Origin: CAINFV01 sp964409235
GTDB taxonomy: Bacteria > Chlamydiota > Chlamydiia > Chlamydiales > FEN-1388
NCBI GenBank assembly: GCA_964409235.1
Contig: CAYPCN010000013.1
Location: forward strand, 1 to 41,249
DNA: 41,249 bases
Reading direction: 5' to 3'
The number at the start of each line of letters is the position of its first letter. Position 1 is the stretch's first letter. Below the pieces are notes generated by a model. That model searched no databases. It was not told where the DNA came from and saw nothing but the letters and a program-made list of their open reading frames with translations. This document shows positions 1-8,680 of this stretch, piece by piece. Made by a program: the position numbers and the translations under genes.

Positions 1-1
1 C

Positions 2-667
2 GAACTTCCGGATCTGAGTTCGCTTACCAAGCTTGAAGAACTCTCTGTCAGCGAGAATTTGCTCACTGCGCTTCCCAATCTGAGTTCACTTGCCAGTCTT
101 CGAAGATTGTATGCCGAGCAGAACCTACTCACTACACTCCCGGATCTGAGCTTGCTCGCTAATCTTCGAACGCTCTATGTCAGCGGGAACCAACTCACCG
201 AACTCCCTGACCTGCGTTCTCTCACTAATCTCGGACACCTCTATGTCGGAACGAATCGACTCACCACCTTCCCCGATCTGAGGCATCTCACCAATCTTGA
301 AAACCTCGATGTCAGTCAGAACCAACTCACCGAACTCCCGAACTTGAGTTCTCTTATCAAGATTCGAATTCTCAATGCCGGAGAGAACCAGCTTACCAGG
401 CTTCCTGATCTGAGTCCGCTTGCTAATCTCGAACAACTCTATGTCAGTCAGAACCAACTCACCGAGCTTCCAGACCTACATTCACTCGTCAACCTTCAAA
501 TACTCTATGTGCACAATACCCAAATCACCCGTTTGCCTGATGCGCTCTTTCAGCTTCCTCAGATTAGGATACTATTCGCGCGCGAGAATCCTCATCTTGC
601 CATACCGGAAGAGCAACAGCCATTGATTAAGGCGTTTTATGCCAGAGGTGGCAGGCTGTTCAGGTGA
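2..667 (+). CDS. Leucine-rich repeat protein, 5' end outside window
   Basis: The reading frame is open to the left edge, so this is the C-terminal part of a longer protein. It consists of about nine 22-residue leucine-rich repeats of the form T-x-LPDLSSLxNLxxLxVSxNQL, ending in a capping segment that begins TRLPDALFQLPQI and stops at 667. Such repeats form a curved binding surface and usually mediate protein-protein contacts; no catalytic domain is visible in this portion. The last 65 or so residues are nearly the same as those of the LRR gene that starts 39 bp downstream, so the two are tandem paralogues. No signal peptide or F-box can be judged because the N-terminus is missing. A host-directed effector role is inferred from the second copy and from the chlamydial setting. 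Confidence 0.85.
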   Translation, partial: ELPDLSSLTKLEELSVSENLLTALPNLSSLASLRRLYAEQNLLTTLPDLSLLANLRTLYVSGNQLTELPDLRSLTNLGHLYVGTNRLTTFPDLRHLTNLENLDVSQNQLTELPNLSSLIKIRILNAGENQLTRLPDLSPLANLEQLYVSQNQLTELPDLHSLVNLQILYVHNTQITRLPDALFQLPQIRILFARENPHLAIPEEQQPLIKAFYARGGRLFR

Positions 668-705
668 AAAAATAAAATTGTACTATTTTTATCGTCGATT
701 TTGAA

Positions 706-2079
706 GTGTCTATGGCTCCCTATATACAAGCTACAGGCAACGTGCCTTCCTTTCAAACATCGGAAGATGTACGCAGCATGTCCTCTGGCCAGCGGTCTGT
801 CACCACATGGCAAGGACGAGAAATAACGCACGAAGAGTCTGGTTCGGTACTAGAAGCCCTGAGCAGTGCATACATCATGGCGCAGGTCCTGTCCTTTTTG
901 CCTCAGGCTGATGCTGCGCGTTCTGCTTTGGTATGTCCTTCTTTTCGGGCCGCGAAAGCTCTTGTCGATCTTGAGCAGGCCCGAAGCTTAGCCTTGACGT
1001 TTGGATTTCCGAAGGAGTTCTCATTCAATATACAGGGTGTTCCTTGCCGTCCTCTCGACGAGTCTGACCCCATCGTTACGCGACTCATACAGATCGAGCA
1101 AACCTTGCCCAAGGCCCTCAGAAAAAACAATAGCAAAGAGGAGCTTCGAACGCTTGCTCAAAACCCAACCTGGCTGAGAGGGTTTCTTCAAACGGCGTAT
1201 GACAATCAATTGCTCATTGCTCTTGGCGAAGCTGCAGGAATTGACCCAGTACAGCCCTTTGCTTATCAGGTGCGGCACGTACGACAGTGGCTTGCCACAT
1301 CACCACAAATAACCACTCTATGTGTGGTTGGAAAAGATCTCTTGATCCTTCCAGCAGAAGTCGCACAACTAATCAATCTCCACTACCTCAATGTCAGCAA
1401 TAACCAGCTCACCGCGCTTCCCGACCTGAGCCCTCTCACGAATCTTAAAGAACTTTATGTCAGTCGGAACCAGCTCACCGAATTTCCGAACTTGAGTTCG
1501 CTTGCCAATCTTCAAAGTCTCGATGTCGAAGGGAACCGACTCACGACCCTCCCAGACCTGAGTTCGTTTGCCAATCTTCAAAGGCTCGATGTCAGTCGGA
1601 ACCAGCTCACCGCGCTTCCCGACGTGAGTCCGCTCACGAATCTTGAAGCACTCTATCTCGATGAGAACCGCCTCACCGCTCTTCCAAACCTCAGTTCTCT
1701 CACCCAGCTTATCGTTCTCTTTGCGTGCGACAACCAGATCACCGAACTTCCGAACCTGAGTTCGCTTGCCAATCTTCAAAGCCTCGATGTCAGTCGAAAC
1801 CAACTCTCTAGCCTCCCCGAGCTGAATTCTCTCACCGATCTCGAACAACTCTATGTCAGTCGGAACCGACTCACCGAGCTTCCAGACCTACATTCACTCG
1901 TCGACCTTCAAATACTTTATGTAGACAATACCCAAATCACCCGTTTGCCTGATGCGCTCTTTCAGCTTCCTCAGATTAGTACAATATTCGCGCGCGAGAA
2001 TCCCCATCTTGTCATAACGGAAGCTCAGCAACTTTTGCTTGATGAGTTTCATGCTAGAGGTAGCGAATTACTCAGGTGA
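706..2079 (+). CDS. F-box-like / leucine-rich repeat protein, putative host-directed effector
   Basis: A 457-residue protein if read from the GTG at 706; an ATG two codons later (712) is equally possible, and neither has a strong ribosome binding site. Residues about 52 to 90 resemble a eukaryotic F-box (AYIMAQVLSFLPQADAARSA, then LVCPSFRAAKAL): a helix, a Leu-Pro turn and the V-C-x-x-F/W position. From about residue 205 to 437 there are ten 22-residue LRRs. F-box plus LRR is the layout of substrate adaptors for SCF ubiquitin ligases. Expanded F-box and LRR families are known in amoeba-associated chlamydiae. I infer a secreted adaptor that hijacks host ubiquitination. No classical signal peptide is seen, so type III secretion would be expected. 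The F-box call rests on pattern reading only. Confidence 0.8.
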   Translation: MSMAPYIQATGNVPSFQTSEDVRSMSSGQRSVTTWQGREITHEESGSVLEALSSAYIMAQVLSFLPQADAARSALVCPSFRAAKALVDLEQARSLALTFGFPKEFSFNIQGVPCRPLDESDPIVTRLIQIEQTLPKALRKNNSKEELRTLAQNPTWLRGFLQTAYDNQLLIALGEAAGIDPVQPFAYQVRHVRQWLATSPQITTLCVVGKDLLILPAEVAQLINLHYLNVSNNQLTALPDLSPLTNLKELYVSRNQLTEFPNLSSLANLQSLDVEGNRLTTLPDLSSFANLQRLDVSRNQLTALPDVSPLTNLEALYLDENRLTALPNLSSLTQLIVLFACDNQITELPNLSSLANLQSLDVSRNQLSSLPELNSLTDLEQLYVSRNRLTELPDLHSLVDLQILYVDNTQITRLPDALFQLPQISTIFARENPHLVITEAQQLLLDEFHARGSELLR

Positions 2080-2092
2080 CAGAAAAAAGCAT

Positions 2093-5000
2093 CTATGCTC
2101 CTTGATCTTCGCGATGATGGAAGAAGACGAGCAACGGAGGGGCGATAAACAGCGATGAGATGGTGCCGAGGAAAACGCCGAGGAACATGACAAATGAGAA
2201 TCCAAAGATCGACGATCCTCCGAACAGAACAAGGCACAAGAGAACGACGAGCGTGATAGCTGATGTTAACAAGGTTCTGCTCAACGTGCTGTTCAGCGCC
2301 ATGTTGACAATTTCCGAAAATCGCTTCTTGTGGTAGAGCGACAGATCTTCTCGAACTCGGTCAAAGACGATAATCGTGTCATTGAGAGAGTACCCGATGA
2401 TCGTCATCAGAGCACCGATGATTTCCAGGTTTATTTGTACTGGCAGACCAAAGAGGCGGAGAATGGCAATGACAGCCAGCGTCAGCAGGACGTCGTGGAG
2501 GAGGGCAAGGACGGCGCTGATCGCATACTTCCATTCAAAGCGAACGGCAATATAGATCAGAATGGCGATGACAGCAAGCCCAAGGGCGATGAGGGCGTTG
2601 TTGCGCATGGCATCTGAAAACTGTCCGCTGATGGCTGTCCACTGCTGGACAAGTTCCATTTTGTCCACAGAACGAATGCCGATCCCTCCTTTTTCAAGCG
2701 CTGTGACAACCCAGTCTAAGCGTGGAATCTGCTGATACGCATATGTGCCATGGGCGTCTGGCGTTGCTTGTAGAAGATTGTAGAATGGGCGCCCAGGCTG
2801 CTCTAGTGATGAGCTAAGCTGGATGCGCAGCGCTGTCGGCCGGCCAAGTTCTCGGATTTGAATTTCGCTTGGCTGAACGCCACTGGCAACAAGTGCCTTT
2901 TCAGCCGCTTCTTTTGGTGTCGACGAGCCTGCCGTCGAAGCCTCTATGACCAGTGCGTATCCTCCTGTGAAGTCCATTCCAAGCATCGATTTCCAGGTCG
3001 CAGTTGAGACGGCGATGCCAAGAGCGAGAATGGCGACGGAGGCCACATAGGCGATCTTCTTCCAAGCCAGGAAGTCGAAGTTCTTGACTGAGATCCAATT
3101 GGCCATCGTCAAATACGTGTTGCCGGGCTTTTCTGCCCATCCTGTGAAGTAGTAGCGCGTGACAAAGAGCGATGTGAACATCGATGAGATCAACCCAATG
3201 ATCAGCACGAGGGCAAAGCCTCGAACAGGGCCGCAGTCAAATTGAGTCAGTATAAAGGCGGCGATGATCGTCGTGATGTTGGAGTCTGCAATTGCAGAAA
3301 AGGCCTTTTGATACCCTCGTGCGATAGCAGAAGCGATGCGATTTGATAGTGCGAACTCCTCGCGCATGCGTTCAAAGACCAGGACGTTGGCATCTACGGC
3401 CATAGCGACGGTGAGAACGAGGCCGGCGATTACAGGAAGCGTGATAGCCGCTTCAATATTTTGCATCACAGCCCAGATGATGAGCAAGTTAAAGAGTACG
3501 GCGATGCTGGCCACAGCACCTGCGAAACGGTAATAGCCAACCATGATCGCGATGACGGCGATGATGCCAAGAACAGCGGCAGCAAGCCCGTGCTGGCGTT
3601 CGCGAGCACCAAGCTCTGGGCTGACGTTTTGCTCTGAGAGAATTTTGGGCGTGAATGACAGCGATCCTGCTTGAAGGTTGGTGGCGAGGCGCTGCACTTC
3701 TCTTTGCGAGAAATTGCCAGTGATCATCGCGCTGTCGCGAAGCGAGCTAGAAAGAGAGGGAGCGTTGACGATGGTGCCATTGAGAATGACAGCCATTCTC
3801 CAGCCACGCCCTCGCGAATACTGCTCGCGAGTGGTGCCTTGTATTCCTTCTTCCGAAAATTGCGAAGTCCATGTGTAGAACTCATCGCGAGGGCGGGTTC
3901 CGAGGCCTCGAGAGTCAGAACTACGGACTCCAAAGACGAGGATGTTCCCCTTTGACGGATCGTACGAGGGGTGGACATTCTCGAGATTACAGCCTTCGAG
4001 CGCGTAATTTTTGAAGACGATGAGCAGGGGATGGGCCTGCGATGGCCATTCTGTTGGGTCGTCGCCATGCCATCGGGCGATGATTGAGATCTGGTCGTTG
4101 AAAGCTGTGGACGATGGCGGAGATAGAGGGTCCTCAAGGACAAGACCGGCATCAAGCAGCGTTTTGATGGTATCGTCGTTGACTAGGCCTGCCTTGACGG
4201 CGTTGACCTTTCGCAGGGCAATGGTGTTGATCGCCTCGCTGTCCTTGCTGTTGGTGACCACAGCTTCGTTCCAAATGTCTTGGAGAAAGGCTTGTACGGG
4301 CTTTGCCAAATCGGAATTCATTGGACCGAACTTCTCATTGGCAATGTGAAAATACATCGCCGACGCTTTGACAAGCTCGGACGCGCTCACGTCGCTGACA
4401 CCGGGGAAGTCGATCAAAATCGTGCCATTTTCGATGCGAAGAGTGCGCTCTGAGACACCCATTTTATTAAGGCGTGAGTAGAGCTCTGAGGTAGCCTGCT
4501 TGAGGTCATCCGCATTGGTAACAGGGCGATTTGCCTGGTCGAGAAGACCTACGCGAACGCTTTTTCCCCCAGAGAGATCAAGACCCCATCGAAGGATTCT
4601 GGAGTCATCGCCACGCCAGTACTTATCCCACGAGCGCTTGATATTCGACCAGAGGATGCTCTTGGTGGGCTTGGGGACTGAAAAGCGATCTGCGGGGTTG
4701 AGAGATACTTGGGCAGCTTGCCATGCTTCCCGCCATTTAATCAGATCCTCTTGGATAGAATCGTCAATGCGATTTTCTGCTAAAATTCGGCTTTCCCAGT
4801 TCCCGCATTCCAAAAGGGCCGCTGTCGAGTGACCTGAAACATAAAACGCCTCTCGTGTTGCCTCGAGAAGAGGGCTATAGAACGTTTCAAGTTCAAAAAT
4901 AATATCCTTGGCAAACTCCGAACTGCTGCCGAGCATCTTCCCAGGGTACACAACAAACCCACGTTGCTGAAGGAGAGAGACGAGAGCATCGAAGTCTCGC

Positions 5001-6577
5001 TGCAAATCGGGATCTCCGCCCTCAGCCTGTTTGTATTCAAAGAGCTCCATTCCCCCTCGGACGACGACATAGAGAGACCCTGTTTTGAGAGTTTCTTTGG
5101 AAATTTGCCCTGCTGCTGGCGAGAAGACGACAAGAGAAAACCTTCGGACGTCTGGCGTAGCAGCAAGGTATTGCTCAGCATTGAGGCGAGGAAGCGCTTC
5201 AGAAGAGAGGTCAATACTTTGTGGTAGCCATTCTGTGGAGATGGCATCAAGGAGCGTTGTAGTCATTGATGAGGCGACGGCATCTAGCTGCAGGACGATG
5301 AGGCCGTTCGCGAGTGGCGATTGCGAGAGAGCCGCAGAATAGGAGGTCCCTTCAACTTTAAAGCGTTCGTCGGTCAGACGGGAGATGCGGGCTACCTCGT
5401 TCATGACCATTTTGCTGACGGCATCACGAAGGCGTGCTGCGGCCTCTGTTGTAGGCTGAGTCGTTTGAAGCGTCACTGCGATATCATCATGCAATTCAAG
5501 GATAAGCTCATCTTGGGTCCAGTCAATGGCTATGGCCTTGATCAGGGGGTTGGTATCCTGTAGCGAAAGACTGTAGATCGATTGATTCGATGTTGCTCGG
5601 GCCTTGGCCAACCATTGATCGATGTCTTCTCGCGTGAACGGGGTGATCCCTTTGGTGAGAAGCGGTTTTTTGGTTTGTACCCATGTAGATGCTTTGCGGT
5701 ACTTCCCTATTCGTGCCGCGAGACGTTGTTCTTGTTCGAGCGTAGCTGGCGATATAACTTTGTTTTGAGCCGCCATCTCCTTTTGCTGTGCTTTGACAGC
5801 TGCCAGTTCTGTTTGGAGGCGGCTTTCTTCTTGTTGGAACAGGGTGATGAGGGCGTCGAGTCGTGCGATTGCGTCTTCGCCTTGAGACATGGACTGGAGA
5901 AGGCGTGTTGTGAGCTGTTGGTTGTCCGCGAATATGTTCTCCCATTCGGCGATGTCGCCAGCGACCTGTTCGAGCGCCTGTTTGTCGTTAGTGCGTAGGG
6001 CATGTTCAGTCCGTTGTGCCAGTGCTGAAGGGCCGCCAAGGGCATAGGCAACGGAAGAAAATCTCTTGCTGACGAGCGCACAATATTGATCAGTTGGCTT
6101 CCCTTGTTCGTCGCGTTTTTCTATGAAGGAAAAGTAGTCTGGAACAGCGGACGAAGGGATTTCAATACCGAGGTTTCTGATGACGCGGATGGAACGAGAA
6201 CTCACATCATCAAGAAACATTTGCGATGGCTTGAAGGGGATGAGCGCTCCGGCGCGAGGAAGAAATTTCTGCACGATGGCGACTTCTTGTGGCGAGGCGA
6301 CATCGAAGGTAATGACGGCGGGGTTGTGGGGGTCGACTGTAATGTTTGAAGGGTGGACGCCGATCATGCTACAGAAGCTGTAGATCCATTCCTTTGCATC
6401 ATCGGTCAAGCTATTCACCCGCTGTGCAATGGCATGCTGGATGGCTTGAGCACCTTGGGCATCAACGGATCGATGCAAAGGCCGAAGATAGAAGATGATC
6501 GTTGGGAGAATGCTGTAGACCGTCCATGCCAGGACCGTCAGAATAATGGCGAGCTGCCACCGTTTTTGCTTTTCCAT
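2093..6577 (-). CDS. secDF: SecDF fusion, protein translocase accessory subunit
   Basis: SecD and SecF are fused into one polypeptide of about 1,494 residues, as in Chlamydia (CT448). This inner-membrane RND-family protein uses proton flow to pull exported proteins across after SecA/SecYEG. The order is: an N-terminal membrane segment (about residues 10-30), a very large periplasmic region with a Gln/Glu-rich coiled coil around 240-290, the SecD signature GLDLSGG, six membrane segments with VDANVLVFERMREE, then the SecF signature LGMDFTGG and a second six-segment block with NDTIIVFDRVRED. Both Asp-containing proton-path motifs are intact. I chose ATG at 6577 over the GTG at 6583 because AAAGGGTGG precedes it at suitable distance. 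It converges on the LRR gene with only 13 bp between stops. Confidence 0.96.
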   Translation of the reverse strand: MEKQKRWQLAIILTVLAWTVYSILPTIIFYLRPLHRSVDAQGAQAIQHAIAQRVNSLTDDAKEWIYSFCSMIGVHPSNITVDPHNPAVITFDVASPQEVAIVQKFLPRAGALIPFKPSQMFLDDVSSRSIRVIRNLGIEIPSSAVPDYFSFIEKRDEQGKPTDQYCALVSKRFSSVAYALGGPSALAQRTEHALRTNDKQALEQVAGDIAEWENIFADNQQLTTRLLQSMSQGEDAIARLDALITLFQQEESRLQTELAAVKAQQKEMAAQNKVISPATLEQEQRLAARIGKYRKASTWVQTKKPLLTKGITPFTREDIDQWLAKARATSNQSIYSLSLQDTNPLIKAIAIDWTQDELILELHDDIAVTLQTTQPTTEAAARLRDAVSKMVMNEVARISRLTDERFKVEGTSYSAALSQSPLANGLIVLQLDAVASSMTTTLLDAISTEWLPQSIDLSSEALPRLNAEQYLAATPDVRRFSLVVFSPAAGQISKETLKTGSLYVVVRGGMELFEYKQAEGGDPDLQRDFDALVSLLQQRGFVVYPGKMLGSSSEFAKDIIFELETFYSPLLEATREAFYVSGHSTAALLECGNWESRILAENRIDDSIQEDLIKWREAWQAAQVSLNPADRFSVPKPTKSILWSNIKRSWDKYWRGDDSRILRWGLDLSGGKSVRVGLLDQANRPVTNADDLKQATSELYSRLNKMGVSERTLRIENGTILIDFPGVSDVSASELVKASAMYFHIANEKFGPMNSDLAKPVQAFLQDIWNEAVVTNSKDSEAINTIALRKVNAVKAGLVNDDTIKTLLDAGLVLEDPLSPPSSTAFNDQISIIARWHGDDPTEWPSQAHPLLIVFKNYALEGCNLENVHPSYDPSKGNILVFGVRSSDSRGLGTRPRDEFYTWTSQFSEEGIQGTTREQYSRGRGWRMAVILNGTIVNAPSLSSSLRDSAMITGNFSQREVQRLATNLQAGSLSFTPKILSEQNVSPELGARERQHGLAAAVLGIIAVIAIMVGYYRFAGAVASIAVLFNLLIIWAVMQNIEAAITLPVIAGLVLTVAMAVDANVLVFERMREEFALSNRIASAIARGYQKAFSAIADSNITTIIAAFILTQFDCGPVRGFALVLIIGLISSMFTSLFVTRYYFTGWAEKPGNTYLTMANWISVKNFDFLAWKKIAYVASVAILALGIAVSTATWKSMLGMDFTGGYALVIEASTAGSSTPKEAAEKALVASGVQPSEIQIRELGRPTALRIQLSSSLEQPGRPFYNLLQATPDAHGTYAYQQIPRLDWVVTALEKGGIGIRSVDKMELVQQWTAISGQFSDAMRNNALIALGLAVIAILIYIAVRFEWKYAISAVLALLHDVLLTLAVIAILRLFGLPVQINLEIIGALMTIIGYSLNDTIIVFDRVREDLSLYHKKRFSEIVNMALNSTLSRTLLTSAITLVVLLCLVLFGGSSIFGFSFVMFLGVFLGTISSLFIAPPLLVFFHHREDQGA

Positions 6578-6821
6578 TGCCACCCTTTTTCAAAAAACAG
6601 GTCCATGATCGCACCTCTAGCTCTGAAACGGGTAGGCAAACGCGGCCAAAATGAGACGATTTCCGACGATTCCCATAGCCTTGCGCTATTGGCGAGGAGG
6701 AAAGCGCACCACGTTGGTCGTTGCAGCCAGCTGGTTCGGAGCGGAGAGTCATGAACATGTACAAAAACAGAGAGAGACAGCCTATCAGAGTGAGCGCGAT
6801 TCTGTCCATTGAGCTGTGCAT
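6462..6821 (-). CDS. Possible small membrane-anchored protein upstream of secDF (doubtful)
   Basis: An open frame of 119 codons starts in the gap upstream of secDF and runs 116 bp into it in another frame. Its first residues look like a real signal anchor: MDRIALTLIGCLSLFLYMFM, followed by a polar stretch. The position resembles the short unknown gene upstream of secDF in Chlamydia (CT449 as I recall), and many bacteria have the small membrane protein YajC here. Against it: no convincing ribosome binding site, a long overlap with secDF, and a C-terminal half with no recognisable character. If real, only the N-terminal part may matter, or the true frame may be broken. The rest of the 274-bp gap (6578-6851) shows nothing else. 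Confidence 0.25.
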   Translation of the reverse strand: MHSSMDRIALTLIGCLSLFLYMFMTLRSEPAGCNDQRGALSSSPIAQGYGNRRKSSHFGRVCLPVSELEVRSWTCFLKKGGNGKAKTVAARHYSDGPGMDGLQHSPNDHLLSSAFASIR

Positions 6822-6851
6822 TTTTTAGCAGCAAGTATTGCCGGCGAGAGG

Positions 6852-8357
6852 TTACACCTTTTCCCCAGCCTTTACAAATGAGATGAAAGCGAATTGACGA
6901 CCCAAAGATCGTACGGCGACCATCCAGATGACAATGAATACGAAGAGACAGATGGCAATGTACGGCGTGATAGCGCTCAATGAGCCGAAGACGAGAAGCA
7001 GAATCTGTTGGATGATCGCTCCTCCTGACTTCCCAAAGCGAGAGCCGACAAGGTCGATCACCGCCTTGCCTTTCACCTTCGTCTCTGGGTCGAGCGGAAT
7101 ATAGACCATCTCTTTGCTTGGATCGAGAAGAGAATACTTCGAGGCCTTAGTCATGACGTTTTGAACGGTTCCCACCATCACAGCAAGGAAGAGAGGGGTA
7201 GTGCCAAAGGCGATAATCCAAGCAGAGAGGTGCTCTTTGAAAAGCACAATGCCAAAGAAGGCAACTCCCGTGATCAATAAAACGGCAGGGGTGAGCATGG
7301 CCGTAAGTGTCCAGCTTCTTCTGAGAAGGTTGCCGCCAACAAAAAGCATCATGAACAGGGTTGTAAGTCCGGTCACCGTTGAGAAGTACCCCATAAACGT
7401 GTTGTAGTCGTTCGGGTCTGGATACTGCAGTTTTAGTTGCGCCTTCCACGTCACTTCCAAGAGGTTCATGCACACTCCATAGCAGATGACAATGGCCGCA
7501 ATGCAGAGAACATATTTTGAAGAGCCGAGGTACTTCAAACTTTCTATAAGCCCTAGCTTGGGTTTTGCCTCTCGCGCTTTTTTTTCTTCGGGATCGTACA
7601 ACGCCGGCTCTGTTAGCACATAGCGATGGATCCACCAATAGAGCGCCATCGTGCACAATCCCGCGATGACGACGAAGCTCGTAATGTAATTGAGGGAGAT
7701 CTGCCATGCATCCACACCAGCAGGAACCAATTTACGAATGTTAGAAACATGGACGCTGAGAGGCCCCGAGACGAGCAATGAAAGATTGGCGCCAATACCA
7801 AAGAGCGCATAAAACCGCTTGGCTTCTGAAATCTTTGTAATATCATTGGCAAATCCCCAGAAGAGCAGGCTGAGGACAGCACTTCCCCATAGCTCGGCAA
7901 CAATATCAAAGAGCGCATACGTCCAATGGTGGACGCACTCGACAAGACCATGGAGTCCGGCAGGGAGGCTGTCGTGAAGCTGATCGACCAATTCGTGAGG
8001 AGTGAGAGCGCTGCGATTTGGATACAGAACAGTAACAAAAAGAATGAAGAACAGCAGGAAGAATGAGATTGTGAGGTAAAAAAGCGTTTCTCTGCTGAGA
8101 TAATTACTCAACTCTGAATAGGTCAACATAAACAGAACAGCTGCTGGCACTGTTCCCCATACTTTGATAAAAGGGACAGCCTCAGCGCCGGCGGCTGTGA
8201 CGATCAGAGTGTCTTTTACGTCCCGTAAAATCGTGTAGTTGAAGGTAATAAAGAAAAATAGGAGGAGCATGGGGACGACTTTCTTGAGCTCGAAAGCATG
8301 GATGGGCCAAATGAATTCCCTCCAGCCTGTGAACTCATGCAGAGTCTTTCCAGACAT
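6852..8357 (-). CDS. ATP/ADP translocase (nucleotide transporter, TLC/NTT family)
   Basis: A 501-residue polytopic protein of the energy-parasite nucleotide transporter family (Npt1/Tlc), which exchanges host ATP for bacterial ADP across the inner membrane. About twelve hydrophobic segments are visible. Family signatures are intact: FNYTILRDVKDTL with the substrate-binding Lys, SEAKRFYALFG, SKEMVYIPLDPETKVKGKA and the GSRFGKSGG motif. These match ATP/ADP antiporters (Npt1) better than the broader nucleotide/proton symporters, though specificity cannot be settled by eye. ATG at 8357 is preceded by GAGG at about nine bases and a TATGAT box at 8387-8392. A close paralogue lies upstream on the same strand, separated by 323 bp. 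Confidence 0.95.
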   Translation of the reverse strand: MSGKTLHEFTGWREFIWPIHAFELKKVVPMLLLFFFITFNYTILRDVKDTLIVTAAGAEAVPFIKVWGTVPAAVLFMLTYSELSNYLSRETLFYLTISFFLLFFILFVTVLYPNRSALTPHELVDQLHDSLPAGLHGLVECVHHWTYALFDIVAELWGSAVLSLLFWGFANDITKISEAKRFYALFGIGANLSLLVSGPLSVHVSNIRKLVPAGVDAWQISLNYITSFVVIAGLCTMALYWWIHRYVLTEPALYDPEEKKAREAKPKLGLIESLKYLGSSKYVLCIAAIVICYGVCMNLLEVTWKAQLKLQYPDPNDYNTFMGYFSTVTGLTTLFMMLFVGGNLLRRSWTLTAMLTPAVLLITGVAFFGIVLFKEHLSAWIIAFGTTPLFLAVMVGTVQNVMTKASKYSLLDPSKEMVYIPLDPETKVKGKAVIDLVGSRFGKSGGAIIQQILLLVFGSLSAITPYIAICLFVFIVIWMVAVRSLGRQFAFISFVKAGEKV

Positions 8358-8429
8358 CCGAGAGCCTCGTGTAGTGAATAACCTCTATCATACACCATTA
8401 CGAGTTTTGAGAGGAGAGAAAAGCATTTT

Positions 8430-8589
8430 GAGCCATTTACGACGCGCCTTTTGGAGGATAGACTGAGGCAAAATCTACCAAAAACCTCCTCACCATATAT
8501 GTCACGGCGTATGGGCTGCGTCGATTTTTTGGTAGCTCGACCAAAAAACCTCCTGCTTCTCCTCTAAAAATCCACATCGCACATGACAC
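8430..8589. mobile_element. MITE-like palindromic repeat, copy R1
   Basis: The left end reads GAGCCATTTACGACGCGCCT and the right end is its inverted counterpart with a worn terminus. The left arm carries CTTTTGGAGGATAG (arm A) and the right arm CTCCTCTAAAAATCCACA (arm B), so the orientation is A to B. An inner inverted pair around the motif YYAAAAACCTCC and GGTAGCTCGACC gives a long hyphenated hairpin. The flanking pentamers (ATTTT/CCTTT) match at only 3 of 5 positions, as expected for an old copy. It lies in the 323-bp gap between the two translocase genes; apart from a terminator at its right, the gap holds nothing else. Confidence 0.85.
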
Positions 8590-8616
8590 CCTTTCAACCC
8601 GGTTTTGAAATACAAA

Positions 8617-8645
8617 GTGCAGATGGAAGGATATCCCATCTGCAC
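8617..8645 (-). terminator. Rho-independent terminator of the upstream translocase gene
   Basis: A perfect 10-bp stem GTGCAGATGG / CCATCTGCAC with a 9-nt loop lies 36 bp beyond the stop codon of the translocase gene at 8681-10195. On the minus strand it is followed by a T-rich run (TTTGTATTTC). The two translocase genes are therefore probably separate transcription units. Confidence 0.7.
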
Positions 8646-8680
8646 AGTGAAAAGGCAGGCGACACCTGAATCAACGTCAA

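Noticed and set aside
1369..1848. Long open frame on the minus strand opposite the LRR gene, with a repeated protein pattern
   Set aside because: It mirrors the 66-bp LRR periodicity of the plus-strand gene, so the frame stays open by repeat structure. No start signal or known family; the same holds at 125-457.
2080..2092. Terminator between the LRR gene and secDF
   Set aside because: There is an AGCA/TGCT mini-hairpin followed by six Ts on the minus strand, but the 4-bp stem overlaps the secDF stop and is too weak to call.
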